DNA of 64,000 bases from Paenibacillus tyrphae (GTDB lineage Bacteria > Bacillota > Bacilli > Paenibacillales > NBRC-103111), in contig NZ_JAMZAW010000012.1 of assembly GCF_024158745.1 (NCBI RefSeq), forward strand, positions 186,001 through 250,000, in the 5' to 3' direction. Under the pieces are notes generated by a model. That model made no database searches. It was not told the DNA's origin and saw only the letters and a program-made list of their open reading frames with translations. Positions 45,403-54,335 of this stretch are shown in pieces. The translations under genes and the position numbers were made by a program. Numbering within the stretch: position 1 is the stretch's first letter; each line of letters begins with the position of its first letter.

Positions 45403-46206
45403 ATGGACGGACGCGATTGGAAAAAATTTCTACTGCCTTACGAACAGGCGGTCGAGGAATTGAAAGTCAAATTCAAGACATTACGCGCGGAGCTCAAAAG
45501 CCGGGATGAATATTCGCCTATCGAATTCGTAACCGGCCGGGTCAAGAGGACTTCCAGCATTTTGGAAAAAGCCAAACGGCTGAGCGTTCCGATGGATCAG
45601 CTCGAGACCGGAATCGAAGATATTGCGGGCATTCGGATTATGTGTCAATTCGTTGAGGATATCGAACGGTTGGCCGAGTTGATCCGTGCTCGGGAAGATA
45701 TGACGCTATTATACGAGAAAGATTATATTGCCAATAAGAAGCCGAGCGGTTACCGCAGCTACCATATGATTGTGGAATATCGGGTCCAGACGGCGCTCGG
45801 CATGAAGCGCGTGCTGGCCGAGATTCAGCTGCGGACGCTGGCCATGAATTTCTGGGCGACGATTGAGCATTCGCTGAACTATAAATACCGGGAAAGCTTG
45901 CCGGAGGATGTCGTCGCACGGCTCAGCCGGGCGGCGGAAGCCGCTTACCAGCTCGATCAGGAGATGAGCAGCATCCGCGAAGAGATCGTCGAGGCACAGA
46001 AGCTGTTCGAGGACAAATCGAGCATCGTGGCCAAGGTGCTGAACGGCATTCAGGAGCTGTATTTCCATCTGCGGGTACGGGAAGCCGCACAGTTTCAGAT
46101 GCGCTTCAACGAGCTCTGGGATACGGACGATGTCTGGCTGCTGAAGAAGCTGTCGAACGAGGTGGATCAGGCGGTGAACCGGGCGAAGAAAAATTCATTG
46201 GCCTAA
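45403..46206 (+). CDS. relQ: Small alarmone synthetase, RelQ/YjbM type (GTP pyrophosphokinase)
   Basis: Makes (p)ppGpp from GTP or GDP and ATP. The RelA/SpoT synthetase domain is clear: SPIEFVTGRVK, GIEDIAGIRIMCQFVEDI, KPSGYRSYHMIV and LAEIQLRTLAMNFWATIEHSLNYKY. There is no hydrolase domain. At 267 residues it is about 55 longer than B. subtilis YjbM (211), the extension being a C-terminal amphipathic segment after the helix EMSSIREEIVEAQKLF. The ATG at 45403 has GGAGG 8 bases before it. It follows pyrD by 27 bases and precedes a DUF309 gene, so may share a transcript. Confidence 0.92.
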   Translation: MDGRDWKKFLLPYEQAVEELKVKFKTLRAELKSRDEYSPIEFVTGRVKRTSSILEKAKRLSVPMDQLETGIEDIAGIRIMCQFVEDIERLAELIRAREDMTLLYEKDYIANKKPSGYRSYHMIVEYRVQTALGMKRVLAEIQLRTLAMNFWATIEHSLNYKYRESLPEDVVARLSRAAEAAYQLDQEMSSIREEIVEAQKLFEDKSSIVAKVLNGIQELYFHLRVREAAQFQMRFNELWDTDDVWLLKKLSNEVDQAVNRAKKNSLA

Positions 46207-46260
46207 AAGTCCGATGAATGCCGGGCCTCCGCTGGAGGCGATCGAAACGGAGGCGAGACG

Positions 46261-46683
46261 GTGACGAAGTCATACGATCGTTTATATGTCGAGTTCGTGT
46301 ATTATTTCAACGTGGCGCGCGACTATTTCGAATGTCACGAAGTGATGGAGGAGCTTTGGCTCGAGGAAGGCAGACATCCGTTGTACCAAGGCCTGCTGCA
46401 GGTGGCAGTGGGCCTTTACCATTACCGCAACGGCAATACGAGCGGGTCGATCAAGCTGTTTACCGCGGCCTTGGACAAATTGGACAATTACCCGGAGGAT
46501 GCGCTTGGGATCGACCTGGGCCGGCTTCGCGACAACAGCCGGCTGTATTTAGACAAGCTGGCCCTTGCGGAGGAGCAGCCGTTTGCTTTCTACGATCTGG
46601 ACATCCTCATTCTGGATGCCGAGCTGGAAGCATTGGTAGAAGAGCTGAGGCTGAATCCGCCGGAGCCGCATGAAGAGGATTAA
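46261..46683 (+). CDS. DUF309 domain-containing protein
   Basis: The 140-residue product starts with the DUF309 motif YFNVARDYFECHEVMEELWLEE near residue 15 and ends with an acidic tail. This family is conserved in Bacillales; it is helical and soluble and often lies close to ribosome or rRNA genes, but its function is unknown. The GTG start follows CGGAGG. The gap of about 55 bases to relQ is short enough for an operon. Confidence 0.88.
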   Translation: MTKSYDRLYVEFVYYFNVARDYFECHEVMEELWLEEGRHPLYQGLLQVAVGLYHYRNGNTSGSIKLFTAALDKLDNYPEDALGIDLGRLRDNSRLYLDKLALAEEQPFAFYDLDILILDAELEALVEELRLNPPEPHEED

Positions 46684-46710
46684 CCCGGAATGCGGTCGGC
46701 GGTGCCAGAC

Positions 46711-47367
46711 TTAGGACCGGCGCGAAACGAGTACGGCTTGCAGCCCGACTCCGCAGACGGTAAGCCACGCCGCCCCGGCGGCAAATCCGGCGGCAACGTC
46801 GCTCGGATAATGAACCCCCAAGTAAATGCGGCTTACGCCGATCATGATGATCAGACAACCGGCCGTTACGGCGAGCAGCAGCTTCAGAACAGGAGATTTG
46901 ACGAACATCAAGAAGAGCATGGCCAGCATACCGTAGAAGACGATCGACGCCATAGAATGTCCGCTCGGGAAGCTGTAGCCCACCTCTTCGACGATACGGC
47001 GCAACGTAGGCCGTTCCCGTTCGAAAATTTGCTTTAAAAGCTGATTGAACAGCATGCCGCCGGTGACGGCTACCACGAAAAAAAGAGCTTCCCATTTCTT
47101 CTTTTGCCACACCATCAGAGATACGCTAACGGGCAGAAGGACAAATAATGTCTGAAACGCTCCGAACAAAGTAATCCCCTTCATCCATACGGTCAGCTTA
47201 GGACTGATATGCGATTGAATCCAATCGATGTAGGTCCGGTCAAAACGCTCCAGTTGATTTTCCTGTAAATCGTGTGCGAACTTAACAAAGATCAGAGTCG
47301 ACAGCAGCACAATGATGACTGCAGTCAACATATATTTTCCGGTCAGCAATGCTTGTTTAGGTTGCAT
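46711..47367 (-). CDS. PAP2 family phosphatase (undecaprenyl pyrophosphate phosphatase-like)
   Basis: A membrane phosphatase of about 218 residues with six helices. The three PAP2 motifs are KQIFERERPTL, SFPSGHSMASIVFY and GVSRIYLGVHYPSDVAAG, with catalytic histidines in the last two. Such enzymes recycle undecaprenyl pyrophosphate for wall synthesis (BcrC/YbjG) or dephosphorylate lipid phosphates. The ATG at 47367 is chosen although its GGAG is 14 bases away; TTG at 47424 would give 237 residues. Confidence 0.85.
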   Translation of the reverse strand: MQPKQALLTGKYMLTAVIIVLLSTLIFVKFAHDLQENQLERFDRTYIDWIQSHISPKLTVWMKGITLFGAFQTLFVLLPVSVSLMVWQKKKWEALFFVVAVTGGMLFNQLLKQIFERERPTLRRIVEEVGYSFPSGHSMASIVFYGMLAMLFLMFVKSPVLKLLLAVTAGCLIIMIGVSRIYLGVHYPSDVAAGFAAGAAWLTVCGVGLQAVLVSRRS

Positions 47368-47407
47368 AGGGGCCCGTACAGCTCCTTTGAAAAAAGATGA
47401 AATAAAA

Positions 47408-47433
47408 GAAACAGCGGACCGCAATCCGCTGCT
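47408..47433 (-). terminator. Weak terminator after the thioredoxin-like gene
   Basis: On the minus strand the arms AGCGGA and TCCGCT with four-pair extension are followed by a T-rich run (TTTCTTTTATTT). Confidence 0.5.
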
Positions 47434-47471
47434 TCGTCGTATCCTTGGGCGTCCACCGACAGCCGGCAGGA

Positions 47472-47954
47472 TTATTTTTTATGCTTTTCGAAAAAGGCTT
47501 TGAACGTTTCGGCTTTTTGTTCGCCGACGAGACGCTCGACTTCTTTGCCGCCTTTGTAATAAATCAGGGTCGGGGTTGCTTCTATGTTGTATTTTTGCCA
47601 TCCGTCCTTGAACTCTTCAAGATTGAACTGCTTGACGTCAATGTTGAAATCCTTGGCGACCGGCATAAGCACAGGCGTTGTCACCTTGCAGTGCGGGCAC
47701 GTCGAGCCGAAATAATACAGGTAGAAGTCTTCCTGTGCTGCGATTTTCTTGTCGAGCGCGTCAGGCAAAATGATGTTTTGGTAGTTCGGATCGTCCAGAA
47801 GCGCCAGTGTGGCCGGATTCAGCTTGTCCGGCGCAATGCCGTATACGTTGTTCGCGTACTTTCCGAATTTCGCCTGATTGGATTGTTGATTGACAAAATA
47901 AAGAGCTCCGAACAGAACGACGATAATAGCTAAAAAGATACCTAACTTTTTCAT
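47472..47954 (-). CDS. Membrane-anchored thioredoxin-fold protein (CPHC)
   Basis: A 160-residue protein with one N-terminal helix (4-20) and a thioredoxin-like domain outside the membrane. The redox site is STCPHCKVTTPVL with Cys86 and Cys89; CPHC is the motif found in DsbA/BdbA-type oxidases and some bacterial thioredoxins. TPTLIYYKGGKEVERLVG holds the cis-proline. It probably exchanges disulfides in exported proteins. It lies upstream of the PAP2 gene in the same direction. Confidence 0.88.
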   Translation of the reverse strand: MKKLGIFLAIIVVLFGALYFVNQQSNQAKFGKYANNVYGIAPDKLNPATLALLDDPNYQNIILPDALDKKIAAQEDFYLYYFGSTCPHCKVTTPVLMPVAKDFNIDVKQFNLEEFKDGWQKYNIEATPTLIYYKGGKEVERLVGEQKAETFKAFFEKHKK

Positions 47955-48120
47955 GATTCCCCTCTTCCTACCGAGATAAATGGTTACTCTAAAAACATTC
48001 GTTACTTATGCAAAGTTTCCTCCTTCTATCATACAATAAAATTGAAGGAATTTCGACATTGGCGTGGAATACATGGGTAGACTAGGGACGTCCAAGAGAA
48101 TGGCGGGGGAACGTTACACT

Positions 48121-49737
48121 ATGAAACGCATCATCAAAGTTCTTGGCAAGCGGGAAAACGCCATATTTCTCGGAGTGGGCGGCGTGCTGCTGCTAGGCGG
48201 GTTGGTATGGGGCGCTATGTTCTGGAACGCCGGGGCTGTGGAGCCTTCGGTTCCGCCAACTCAGACCGAACCGTCCGGGGAAAAGGCCAAAGTGATCTCC
48301 GATCCGGATGCTTATCACGCTCAGGATTCCGCGTCCGGCTTTCCGGCGCTGGAGGTCGAGAGATCCAAAATAAACAAAGGATTTATGGCAACCGTAAAGC
48401 AAGGACGGGTGCTGGAGCAGGTTGCGGCACCGGACGGCGTCACGATGGTATACTTGGTCCAGCGGAGCAAAACAGGCGATAACGGAAGCGGCTCCCGGAT
48501 CGATGCGCTGTGGATGGCCCCGCAAAGCGAGTCCGCCGAGAGCGCGCCGATTGCCCAGATCACGGGGACGGACGAAGATGTGATCCGGCGTTCGACCCGA
48601 TTGTGCGGGTTTATGAATAAAGACGAGTTTGTATACACGACCGTGAAAAACGAGGGAAGCGAGCTCGTGTATTACGTCAACCGCTTCTCAATGAAGCAGC
48701 GTACGTCGACGCCGCTTCTGGAGCTGTACCGCCATGAATCGAACGGGCGGCCCGCCCCGGCGGTGCTCGAAGCCAAGCTTGCCCCGGATAAGCGGCATCT
48801 ACTGGTCCGTGACGAGCGAAGCGGGATCGCAAGCTACGATTTGAAAACCGGAGCGCAGGCGCGGATCGTTCCCGCCTCCGAAGCCGTACGTGCCGGGGAA
48901 ACCTTTCTGCTGGCACCGGAAGCGGGCGTAGGGCTCTATGCCGCCGGCCGTTTTCAAAGCGATCTATGGTGGATCGATTGGAATACCGGAGGAGCCAGGC
49001 AGCCGTTCGCGGCCGAACCGGGATTTGTGGACGCGGGAATGGATGCGGGGCGGAAGCTCATTTATTATAATTGGACCTATGACCGGAAGCCCGAACTGGC
49101 GCTGGCAGGGGATAAACGAACGCTGCTTGCCTCGTCTGGCGTACAGCTTGCCGATCTGAAAGCCAATCCGCTCAAGCGGTTCAGCCTGCCGAAAGGCTCG
49201 AAGGAACATCTGGAATTCGGAGGCTACAACGAGGAGCGGAAAACGGTGCTGCTGCATCAATTTCAATTGGAGCGGGCAGCCGCACCGAACGGAACCTCGG
49301 CTGTGGTCAAGAAAACAACGGCTTGGCTGCTCGGGGATCTGAAGACGGGAACGATGCAGCCGCTCCAGCAGGTGGAGGTACCGGACGGGTGGGAGCTGAA
49401 GGACATGGCGTTCGGCAGCGTCCTGACGGACGGCGGAAGCGATACGCCTGCGGAGCAAGTATTCGTCAATATGCAGGACCGGACGTATTATAGGGCGAAG
49501 TGGAAGACGAAACAGCCGATGGTGCTGCCGGAGGAGGACCTCGTCTTGTTCGCCGACGAGCCGAGCAAGCGGGTGTTCGTCAGTTCGCTCACGCGGCCCG
49601 ATCTGGTCGTTGCAGCGCTGAATTATAAAAAGTACAATTGGGATAATCAAGAGTTCGCGTGGTTGAACGGGCATTGGATGTCACGGTACCTCAAGGCGGC
49701 GGATGGCGATAAAATCTTTTTCTTCCAGATTAACTGA
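48121..49737 (+). CDS. Membrane-anchored protein with beta-propeller-like repeats (538 aa), unknown
   Basis: Not recognised. ATG at 48121 follows GCGGGGGAAC at about 10 bases; a longer frame to 48064 lacks a ribosome binding site. The product has an N-terminal membrane helix (about 15-35) and a long outside part rich in beta strands that repeats a pattern like YLVQRSKTGD, VYTTVKNEGSEL and KRHLLVRDERSGIASYDLKTG, resembling TolB-like or six-bladed propeller proteins. No active site is seen. It is followed by 5 bases before the RsmF-like gene, so the two are probably cotranscribed. Confidence 0.7.
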   Translation: MKRIIKVLGKRENAIFLGVGGVLLLGGLVWGAMFWNAGAVEPSVPPTQTEPSGEKAKVISDPDAYHAQDSASGFPALEVERSKINKGFMATVKQGRVLEQVAAPDGVTMVYLVQRSKTGDNGSGSRIDALWMAPQSESAESAPIAQITGTDEDVIRRSTRLCGFMNKDEFVYTTVKNEGSELVYYVNRFSMKQRTSTPLLELYRHESNGRPAPAVLEAKLAPDKRHLLVRDERSGIASYDLKTGAQARIVPASEAVRAGETFLLAPEAGVGLYAAGRFQSDLWWIDWNTGGARQPFAAEPGFVDAGMDAGRKLIYYNWTYDRKPELALAGDKRTLLASSGVQLADLKANPLKRFSLPKGSKEHLEFGGYNEERKTVLLHQFQLERAAAPNGTSAVVKKTTAWLLGDLKTGTMQPLQQVEVPDGWELKDMAFGSVLTDGGSDTPAEQVFVNMQDRTYYRAKWKTKQPMVLPEEDLVLFADEPSKRVFVSSLTRPDLVVAALNYKKYNWDNQEFAWLNGHWMSRYLKAADGDKIFFFQIN

Positions 49738-49751
49738 AACGAGTGACGACA

Positions 49752-51248
49752 ATGACGGAGCCGATGCTGCCGGAAGCATTTAAACAAAAAATGAAAGGCT
49801 TGCTGGAGGCCGAATATTCGGCCTTTCTGGCGTCTTATGGGGAGGAACGGCTTTATGGCCTGCGCGTCAATACGCTCAAACTGTCTGAAGAGCAGTTTCG
49901 CGGCTTGACCCGCCTGGAGCTCAAGCCGGTCCCCTGGGCGGCAACCGGCTTTTACTACCGGGAAGGAGACGGGCGGCCGGGGAAGCATCCGCATTACCAT
50001 GCGGGGCTGTATTACATTCAAGAGCCGAGCGCGATGGCTCCGGCCGAGCTGCTTGACGTCCGTCCCGGCGAAAGGGTGTTGGATTTATGCGCCGCGCCGG
50101 GCGGAAAAACGACGCAGCTTGCGGCTAAGCTGCAAGGAACCGGGCTGATCGTAGCGAACGACGTGCATCCGGACCGGGTGAAGGCGCTTGTGAAAAATAT
50201 TGAGCTGAGCGGCGTACGCAACGCCGTCGTGCTGAACGAAGATCCGGCGAAGCTGGAAGGAGCCTTTGCCGGCTACTTTGATAAGATTCTGATCGATGCG
50301 CCCTGCTCGGGCGAAGGCATGTTCCGCAAGGAAGAGGATATGGCCAAAGTCTGGCGGCCGGACTGGCCTGCGAAGTATGCCGAGATGCAGCGGACGCTGC
50401 TGAAACAGGCGGCCCGAATGCTGAAGCCGGGCGGCTTGATGGTCTACTCGACCTGTACGTTCTCGCCAGAGGAGAACGAGGCGATGATCGCCGCGTTTCT
50501 GGACGAGCATCCGGCGTTTGCGGTCGAGCCGGCCCCCGCCTTCGGCGGCTGGGCGCCCGGCCGGCCGGACTGGCTCGGCGGGCGCTACGCCCGCGGGGCC
50601 GAAACGGCCGGCACCGCGCGCCTGTGGCCGCACCGGCTCGCGGGCGAGGGCCACTTCGCGGCCGCACTGCGCCGCCGCGGCGAGCCCGCGCCCTTGGCGG
50701 CGGCGGGGCCTGCGCCCGGCGACCGCCCGGGGCGGGCCTCGAAGCCGGCCCGCCGCGGAGCTGCCAGCGCAGGGCGCGCACCGGCGCGGGGCGCTGCCGC
50801 GGACCCGCGCGAGGCGCTGGCCCGCTTCGCGGCAGAGCAGCTGGCCGCGGCGCCGTACGGCGCGGCCGAGCTCGAATGCCGCGGCGAGCACGTGTACGCC
50901 GCGCCGGCGGGGCTGCCGCCGCTGGACGGCATCCGGGTCATCCGCCCCGGATGGTACCTCGGCAGCGTAACCAAGCAGCGCTTCACGCCTTCGCACGCGC
51001 TGGCGATGGGCCTGCGCGCGGAGGAGGCGCTGCGCACGGTGACGTTCACGGCCGACGATCCGCGGGCCGTGCGGTATTTGAAGGGCGAGACGCTGGAGCT
51101 CGCTCCAGGCGAGCTTCGTACCGCAGCGGACGGCGTTCCCGCCAAAGGATATGCCCTCGTGTGCATGGACGGGTATCCCGTCGGCTGGGCGAAAGCGCAG
51201 GACGGGATGCTGAAGAACGAATATCCCCCCGGTTGGAGGTGGACATAA
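49752..51248 (+). CDS. RsmF/NOL1-type 16S rRNA m5C methyltransferase, GC-rich insert
   Basis: The 498-residue RNA methyltransferase has the NOL1/NOP2/Sun core: PSAMAPAELLDVRPGERVLDLCAAPGGKTTQ (AdoMet loop), IDAPCSGEGMFRKE and YSTCTFSPEENE with the two catalytic cysteines. The C-terminal PUA-like and FAU domains follow (from about 360). Between the catalytic and C-terminal parts (residues about 262-375; bases 50520-50900) is an Ala/Arg/Pro/Gly-rich low-complexity linker encoded by very GC-rich DNA. It sits 3 bases before the pseudouridine synthase gene; a second paralogue lies at 57615. Confidence 0.92.
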   Translation: MTEPMLPEAFKQKMKGLLEAEYSAFLASYGEERLYGLRVNTLKLSEEQFRGLTRLELKPVPWAATGFYYREGDGRPGKHPHYHAGLYYIQEPSAMAPAELLDVRPGERVLDLCAAPGGKTTQLAAKLQGTGLIVANDVHPDRVKALVKNIELSGVRNAVVLNEDPAKLEGAFAGYFDKILIDAPCSGEGMFRKEEDMAKVWRPDWPAKYAEMQRTLLKQAARMLKPGGLMVYSTCTFSPEENEAMIAAFLDEHPAFAVEPAPAFGGWAPGRPDWLGGRYARGAETAGTARLWPHRLAGEGHFAAALRRRGEPAPLAAAGPAPGDRPGRASKPARRGAASAGRAPARGAAADPREALARFAAEQLAAAPYGAAELECRGEHVYAAPAGLPPLDGIRVIRPGWYLGSVTKQRFTPSHALAMGLRAEEALRTVTFTADDPRAVRYLKGETLELAPGELRTAADGVPAKGYALVCMDGYPVGWAKAQDGMLKNEYPPGWRWT

Positions 51249-51249
51249 G

Positions 51250-51993
51250 ATGAAAGCAACGCTACGGCTGGACAAGCTGCTGGCTCATACCGGCTACGGC
51301 ACCCGCAGCGAAATCAAACAGATCGTGAAACGCGGCGTCGTCAGCGTCGACGGCAAAACGGCAAAGGACAGCGGAATGCAGGTGAATCCCGAGCGGGATC
51401 GCATTACGGTTGACGGAGAGCCGGTGGTTTACCGCGAATTCGTTTACTTGATGCTGCATAAGCCGCAAGGCGTCGTGTCCGCGACGGAAGATACGAGGGA
51501 TCGGACCGTGCTCGATCTGCTGGACGAGCAGTATTCGCATTTTGACGTATTCCCGGTCGGGCGGCTGGACAAAGACACCGAAGGGCTGCTGTTGCTGACG
51601 AACGACGGCAAGCTGGCGCACAACCTGCTGTCGCCGCGAAAGCATGTTCCGAAAATGTATTATGCCGAAGTGAACGGTGCCGTTGACCAAAGCGACATTG
51701 ACGCGTTCGCGCGCGGCGTCACACTCGATGACGGCTATGTGACGATGCCGGCCGAATTGATCGTGCTGCACTGCGGCCGCCCCGAAGCGGGCGAGCTGTC
51801 CCGCATCGAATTGACCATACATGAAGGTAAGTTTCATCAAGTGAAACGCATGTTTCAAGCCGTCGGCAAGCAAGTGACCTATCTGAAACGGCTGTCCATG
51901 GGACCGCTGAAGCTGGACCGGGCGCTGCCGCTCGGGCAGTCGCGGGAATTGACGGATGCAGAGCGGCAAAGCTTGCTGGCCCATGGGGAATAG
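51250..51993 (+). CDS. RsuA/RluB-family rRNA pseudouridine synthase
   Basis: Converts uridine to pseudouridine in rRNA. The S4 RNA-binding domain is at about residues 5-50, and the catalytic GRLDKDTEGLLLLTNDG has Asp107. KMYYAEVNG and EGKFHQVKRMF are typical later blocks. The 247-residue length suits RsuA (16S U516) or RluB/E types. GGAGGTGG precedes the ATG, and it almost abuts the RsmF-like gene, consistent with joint rRNA maturation. Confidence 0.93.
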   Translation: MKATLRLDKLLAHTGYGTRSEIKQIVKRGVVSVDGKTAKDSGMQVNPERDRITVDGEPVVYREFVYLMLHKPQGVVSATEDTRDRTVLDLLDEQYSHFDVFPVGRLDKDTEGLLLLTNDGKLAHNLLSPRKHVPKMYYAEVNGAVDQSDIDAFARGVTLDDGYVTMPAELIVLHCGRPEAGELSRIELTIHEGKFHQVKRMFQAVGKQVTYLKRLSMGPLKLDRALPLGQSRELTDAERQSLLAHGE

Positions 51994-52042
51994 CTTTTCA
52001 ACCTGCCTATAGAGAGAAGAAGTACAAGGGAGCGGAGAAAAA

Positions 52043-52858
52043 ATGAACTATCGCATCATTGCGCTTGACGTGGACGGTACGCTTTTGAACGACGACTATG
52101 AAGTAACGGACAAAACGGTGGAAACGCTGCGCACGGCGCACGAAGCAGGGGCTCGGATCGTATTGTGCACCGGCCGGGGTCCGGCCAATGCGATCCCGGT
52201 GCTGGAGCGTCTGGGCCTTACCGGCGTGCTGATCACGCATAACGGGGCGGCGACCGTCGAGACGCCGGGTCCGAAGCTGCTGCATCAATTCGGCTTCGAG
52301 GTGCAGGAGCTTGCGGAACTCGTCCGCTACTGCCGCGAACAGCATGTGCATTTTGACGTGAACACCGCGCTGGATATGTTCGTCGAGAAGGTAGGCGAGC
52401 GGGAAGCGGCGATGTACGAGAAATATATGGTTTCTCCCGAACGGGTGGAGGACGTGCTGAGCATGACCGTTCCGCTCGTGAAGCTTACGATGTTCGGTTC
52501 GGAGGAAGAGATGGATGCGGTCGAGCGGGACTTGGCGCGAGTATCGCTGCCTCCGAGCGTTCATGCGCTGAGAAGCGGGGTGCACTTTGTCGACGTGATG
52601 TCGAAGGAAGTGTCCAAGGGCCGTGCGCTGCAGGCGCTCGCCGCCCAATGGGATATTGCTCCCGAAAACATCGTTGCCATAGGCAACTATTACAACGATA
52701 TCGATATGATCCGGTTTGCCGGGCTCGGGATCGCGATGGACAATTCGCCGGATGCGGTCAAAGAGGCCGCCGATGCTGTCACGCTGTCCAATAACGACGA
52801 CGGCGTGCACGAAGCGCTGCGCCGTTACGTGCTCCGTTCGGGAGAGCTCCGCGCATAG
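52043..52858 (+). CDS. Cof-type HAD family hydrolase
   Basis: A phosphatase of the HAD-IIB (Cof) group, 271 residues. Motif I is LDVDGTLLN with the nucleophile Asp, and the C-terminal GNYYNDIDMIRFAGLGIAMDNSPDAVKEAAD supplies motif IV. Members act on sugar phosphates, pyridoxal phosphate or flavin mononucleotide; the substrate is not given by sequence. RBS GAGCGGAG lies before the ATG. It is in the same direction as rsuA-type gene. Confidence 0.92.
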   Translation: MNYRIIALDVDGTLLNDDYEVTDKTVETLRTAHEAGARIVLCTGRGPANAIPVLERLGLTGVLITHNGAATVETPGPKLLHQFGFEVQELAELVRYCREQHVHFDVNTALDMFVEKVGEREAAMYEKYMVSPERVEDVLSMTVPLVKLTMFGSEEEMDAVERDLARVSLPPSVHALRSGVHFVDVMSKEVSKGRALQALAAQWDIAPENIVAIGNYYNDIDMIRFAGLGIAMDNSPDAVKEAADAVTLSNNDDGVHEALRRYVLRSGELRA

Positions 52859-52940
52859 TTTTCCGTCAGGGAAGGACATGCTATGAGGGTAGAAAACTCC
52901 GCACTACGCGAGTGCATAACCTGAATTGGAGGGGACCCGA

Positions 52941-53981
52941 ATGACGCATGTCAGCTTAAGACCGGATCTGAGGACGGCGGGCGGCGAAGTCAGCGACATC
53001 ATGTTCAAAAATCGGTTTGTGGGTACGTTAACTCTCGTCTTCCGTGAATCCGACCGAATTGCAGGCGCGCTCCAATTGGAGAAAGAAGTGCTTGACGACG
53101 CGGAGAAAGACGAAGTGTTCGATGCGGTCCACCGGTATGTGGACTCCCTGCTGGACGCTCTGCAGGCAAAAGGGTGCGAGGTAATGGTCACCTACAGCAG
53201 CTTTGACCATGTGATCGCTTCGGAGCGGGAAGCGTCTGCTTATGCCGGGATCGTCTCGACGGAAGAAGATTTCGATTACGACTCGGATTGGATCGATAAC
53301 GATACGCGTCTTGAAGACGAGCCCCCTGGGGAGCGGAACGACTTCACCATGGCGGATTTCGAACTGGTGCTGGTCGGCGAAGACGAGGACGGACTGGAAT
53401 ACCATCTCTACAATAAAGACGAAGATTTTGTCGCCGAGGTATTTCTCCAAATCGAGGACCGCGAAGTGACCGGCACCGTCTATTGGATGATCGAACCGAC
53501 CGAAGCCGAGCTGGATATCGCGGCCGATCTGCTTGTGCTCGATTTCGACGAGGACGAAGTGGACCGCTTCGAAATTGCAATGAGCTTCGACAACGAGATT
53601 TTCGAAGTGATTCAGCTAACCCACGAGGATTTGCTGGCGGAGGAGGACGACTCCGAGGTATTGTGGAGCGGGGACGACGAAGACAAGCCGTATACGGTTA
53701 TGCTCGTCCGGGATGATAGGGGAGTACTGACGTACGAAATTTATCAGCAGTCCCGGGGCGGTCTTCCGATCGGCACGGCCACGGTGGATATCAGCGAGCG
53801 CCAACTGACCGGCTTTATCGATTTTCGCGAGCCCGGCAGCACCGACGACCGGGAGCTTATTGCTACCCTGCTGATGGAGGAGCTTGACAAGGAGAAAGAT
53901 TACTCCGCGCTTAACTTGTCCATGATGCACAACAACCGGCTGATCGAAGAAGTGCTGTTCGAAACAGAAAACGACCATTAA
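52941..53981 (+). CDS. Highly acidic hypothetical protein (346 aa)
   Basis: Not recognised. GGAGGGG precedes the ATG at 52941. The protein has no signal peptide or membrane helix, is extremely rich in Asp and Glu (for example EEDFDYDSDW, EDDSEVLWSGDDEDKPY), and appears to contain two or three repeated beta-sandwich-like units with matching ends such as REVTGTVYW and RQLTGFIDF. It is strongly negatively charged, like proteins binding calcium or acting as nucleic acid mimics, but no such role can be proved. A single gene ahead of the FMN riboswitch. Confidence 0.7.
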   Translation: MTHVSLRPDLRTAGGEVSDIMFKNRFVGTLTLVFRESDRIAGALQLEKEVLDDAEKDEVFDAVHRYVDSLLDALQAKGCEVMVTYSSFDHVIASEREASAYAGIVSTEEDFDYDSDWIDNDTRLEDEPPGERNDFTMADFELVLVGEDEDGLEYHLYNKDEDFVAEVFLQIEDREVTGTVYWMIEPTEAELDIAADLLVLDFDEDEVDRFEIAMSFDNEIFEVIQLTHEDLLAEEDDSEVLWSGDDEDKPYTVMLVRDDRGVLTYEIYQQSRGGLPIGTATVDISERQLTGFIDFREPGSTDDRELIATLLMEELDKEKDYSALNLSMMHNNRLIEEVLFETENDH

Positions 53982-53995
53982 TTGCAAAAAAAGAC

Positions 53996-54025
53996 TTGCT
54001 GAAAGCGAAAAGCATATGATAAAAT
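53996..54025 (+). promoter_or_regulatory. SigA promoter of the riboswitch-transporter unit
   Basis: TTGCTG at 53996-54001 and TAAAAT at 54020-54025, 18 bases apart, lie just upstream of the aptamer. Confidence 0.45.
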
Positions 54026-54042
54026 GCTTTCTAATTGAATTA

Positions 54043-54190
54043 GGACCTTCGGGGCAGGGTGAAAATCCCGACCGGCGGTGAAGGCTCGCACAGAGCTCAA
54101 GCCCGCGACTCGTCGATTTCCGCAGCGGAACAGACGACTGACTTGGTGCAATTCCAAGGCCGACGGTATAGTCCGGATGGGAGAAGGTCA
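54043..54190 (+). promoter_or_regulatory. FMN riboswitch (RFN element)
   Basis: Conserved RFN blocks in order: CCTTCGGGGCAGGGTG with ATCCCGACCGGCGGT, AGCCCGCGA, then CTTGGTGCAATTCCAAGG and GCCGACGGTATAGTC and GGATGGGAGAAG. GACCTTC (54044-54050) pairs with GAAGGTC (54183-54189) in the closing helix. The aptamer binds FMN and turns the downstream gene off when flavin is plentiful. Confidence 0.95.
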
Positions 54191-54257
54191 CAAAGTAGGC
54201 ATACCGGTTTGAATCGTTTTGTCAAAAAAACGGCTCATGGTGAGCTTATTTGCATAT

Positions 54258-54285
54258 GCCCCGTTATCTTAACTGATAGCGGGGC
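54258..54285 (+). terminator. Expression-platform hairpin of the FMN riboswitch
   Basis: GCCCCGTTATC and GATAGCGGGGC form an 11-pair stem (one G-U) between the aptamer and the EamA start. The T run after it is weak (CTTCTTTTC), so it may stop transcription only in part. Confidence 0.6.
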
Positions 54286-54335
54286 TGACTTCTTTTCGAA
54301 GGGTCCTGTTCAAACACCTTGGGAGGTTGTTGAAT

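Noticed and set aside
50125-51275. Several long frames on both strands across the GC-rich RsmF insert
   Set aside because: High GC removes stop codons in all frames; only the plus-strand frame contains the methyltransferase motifs.
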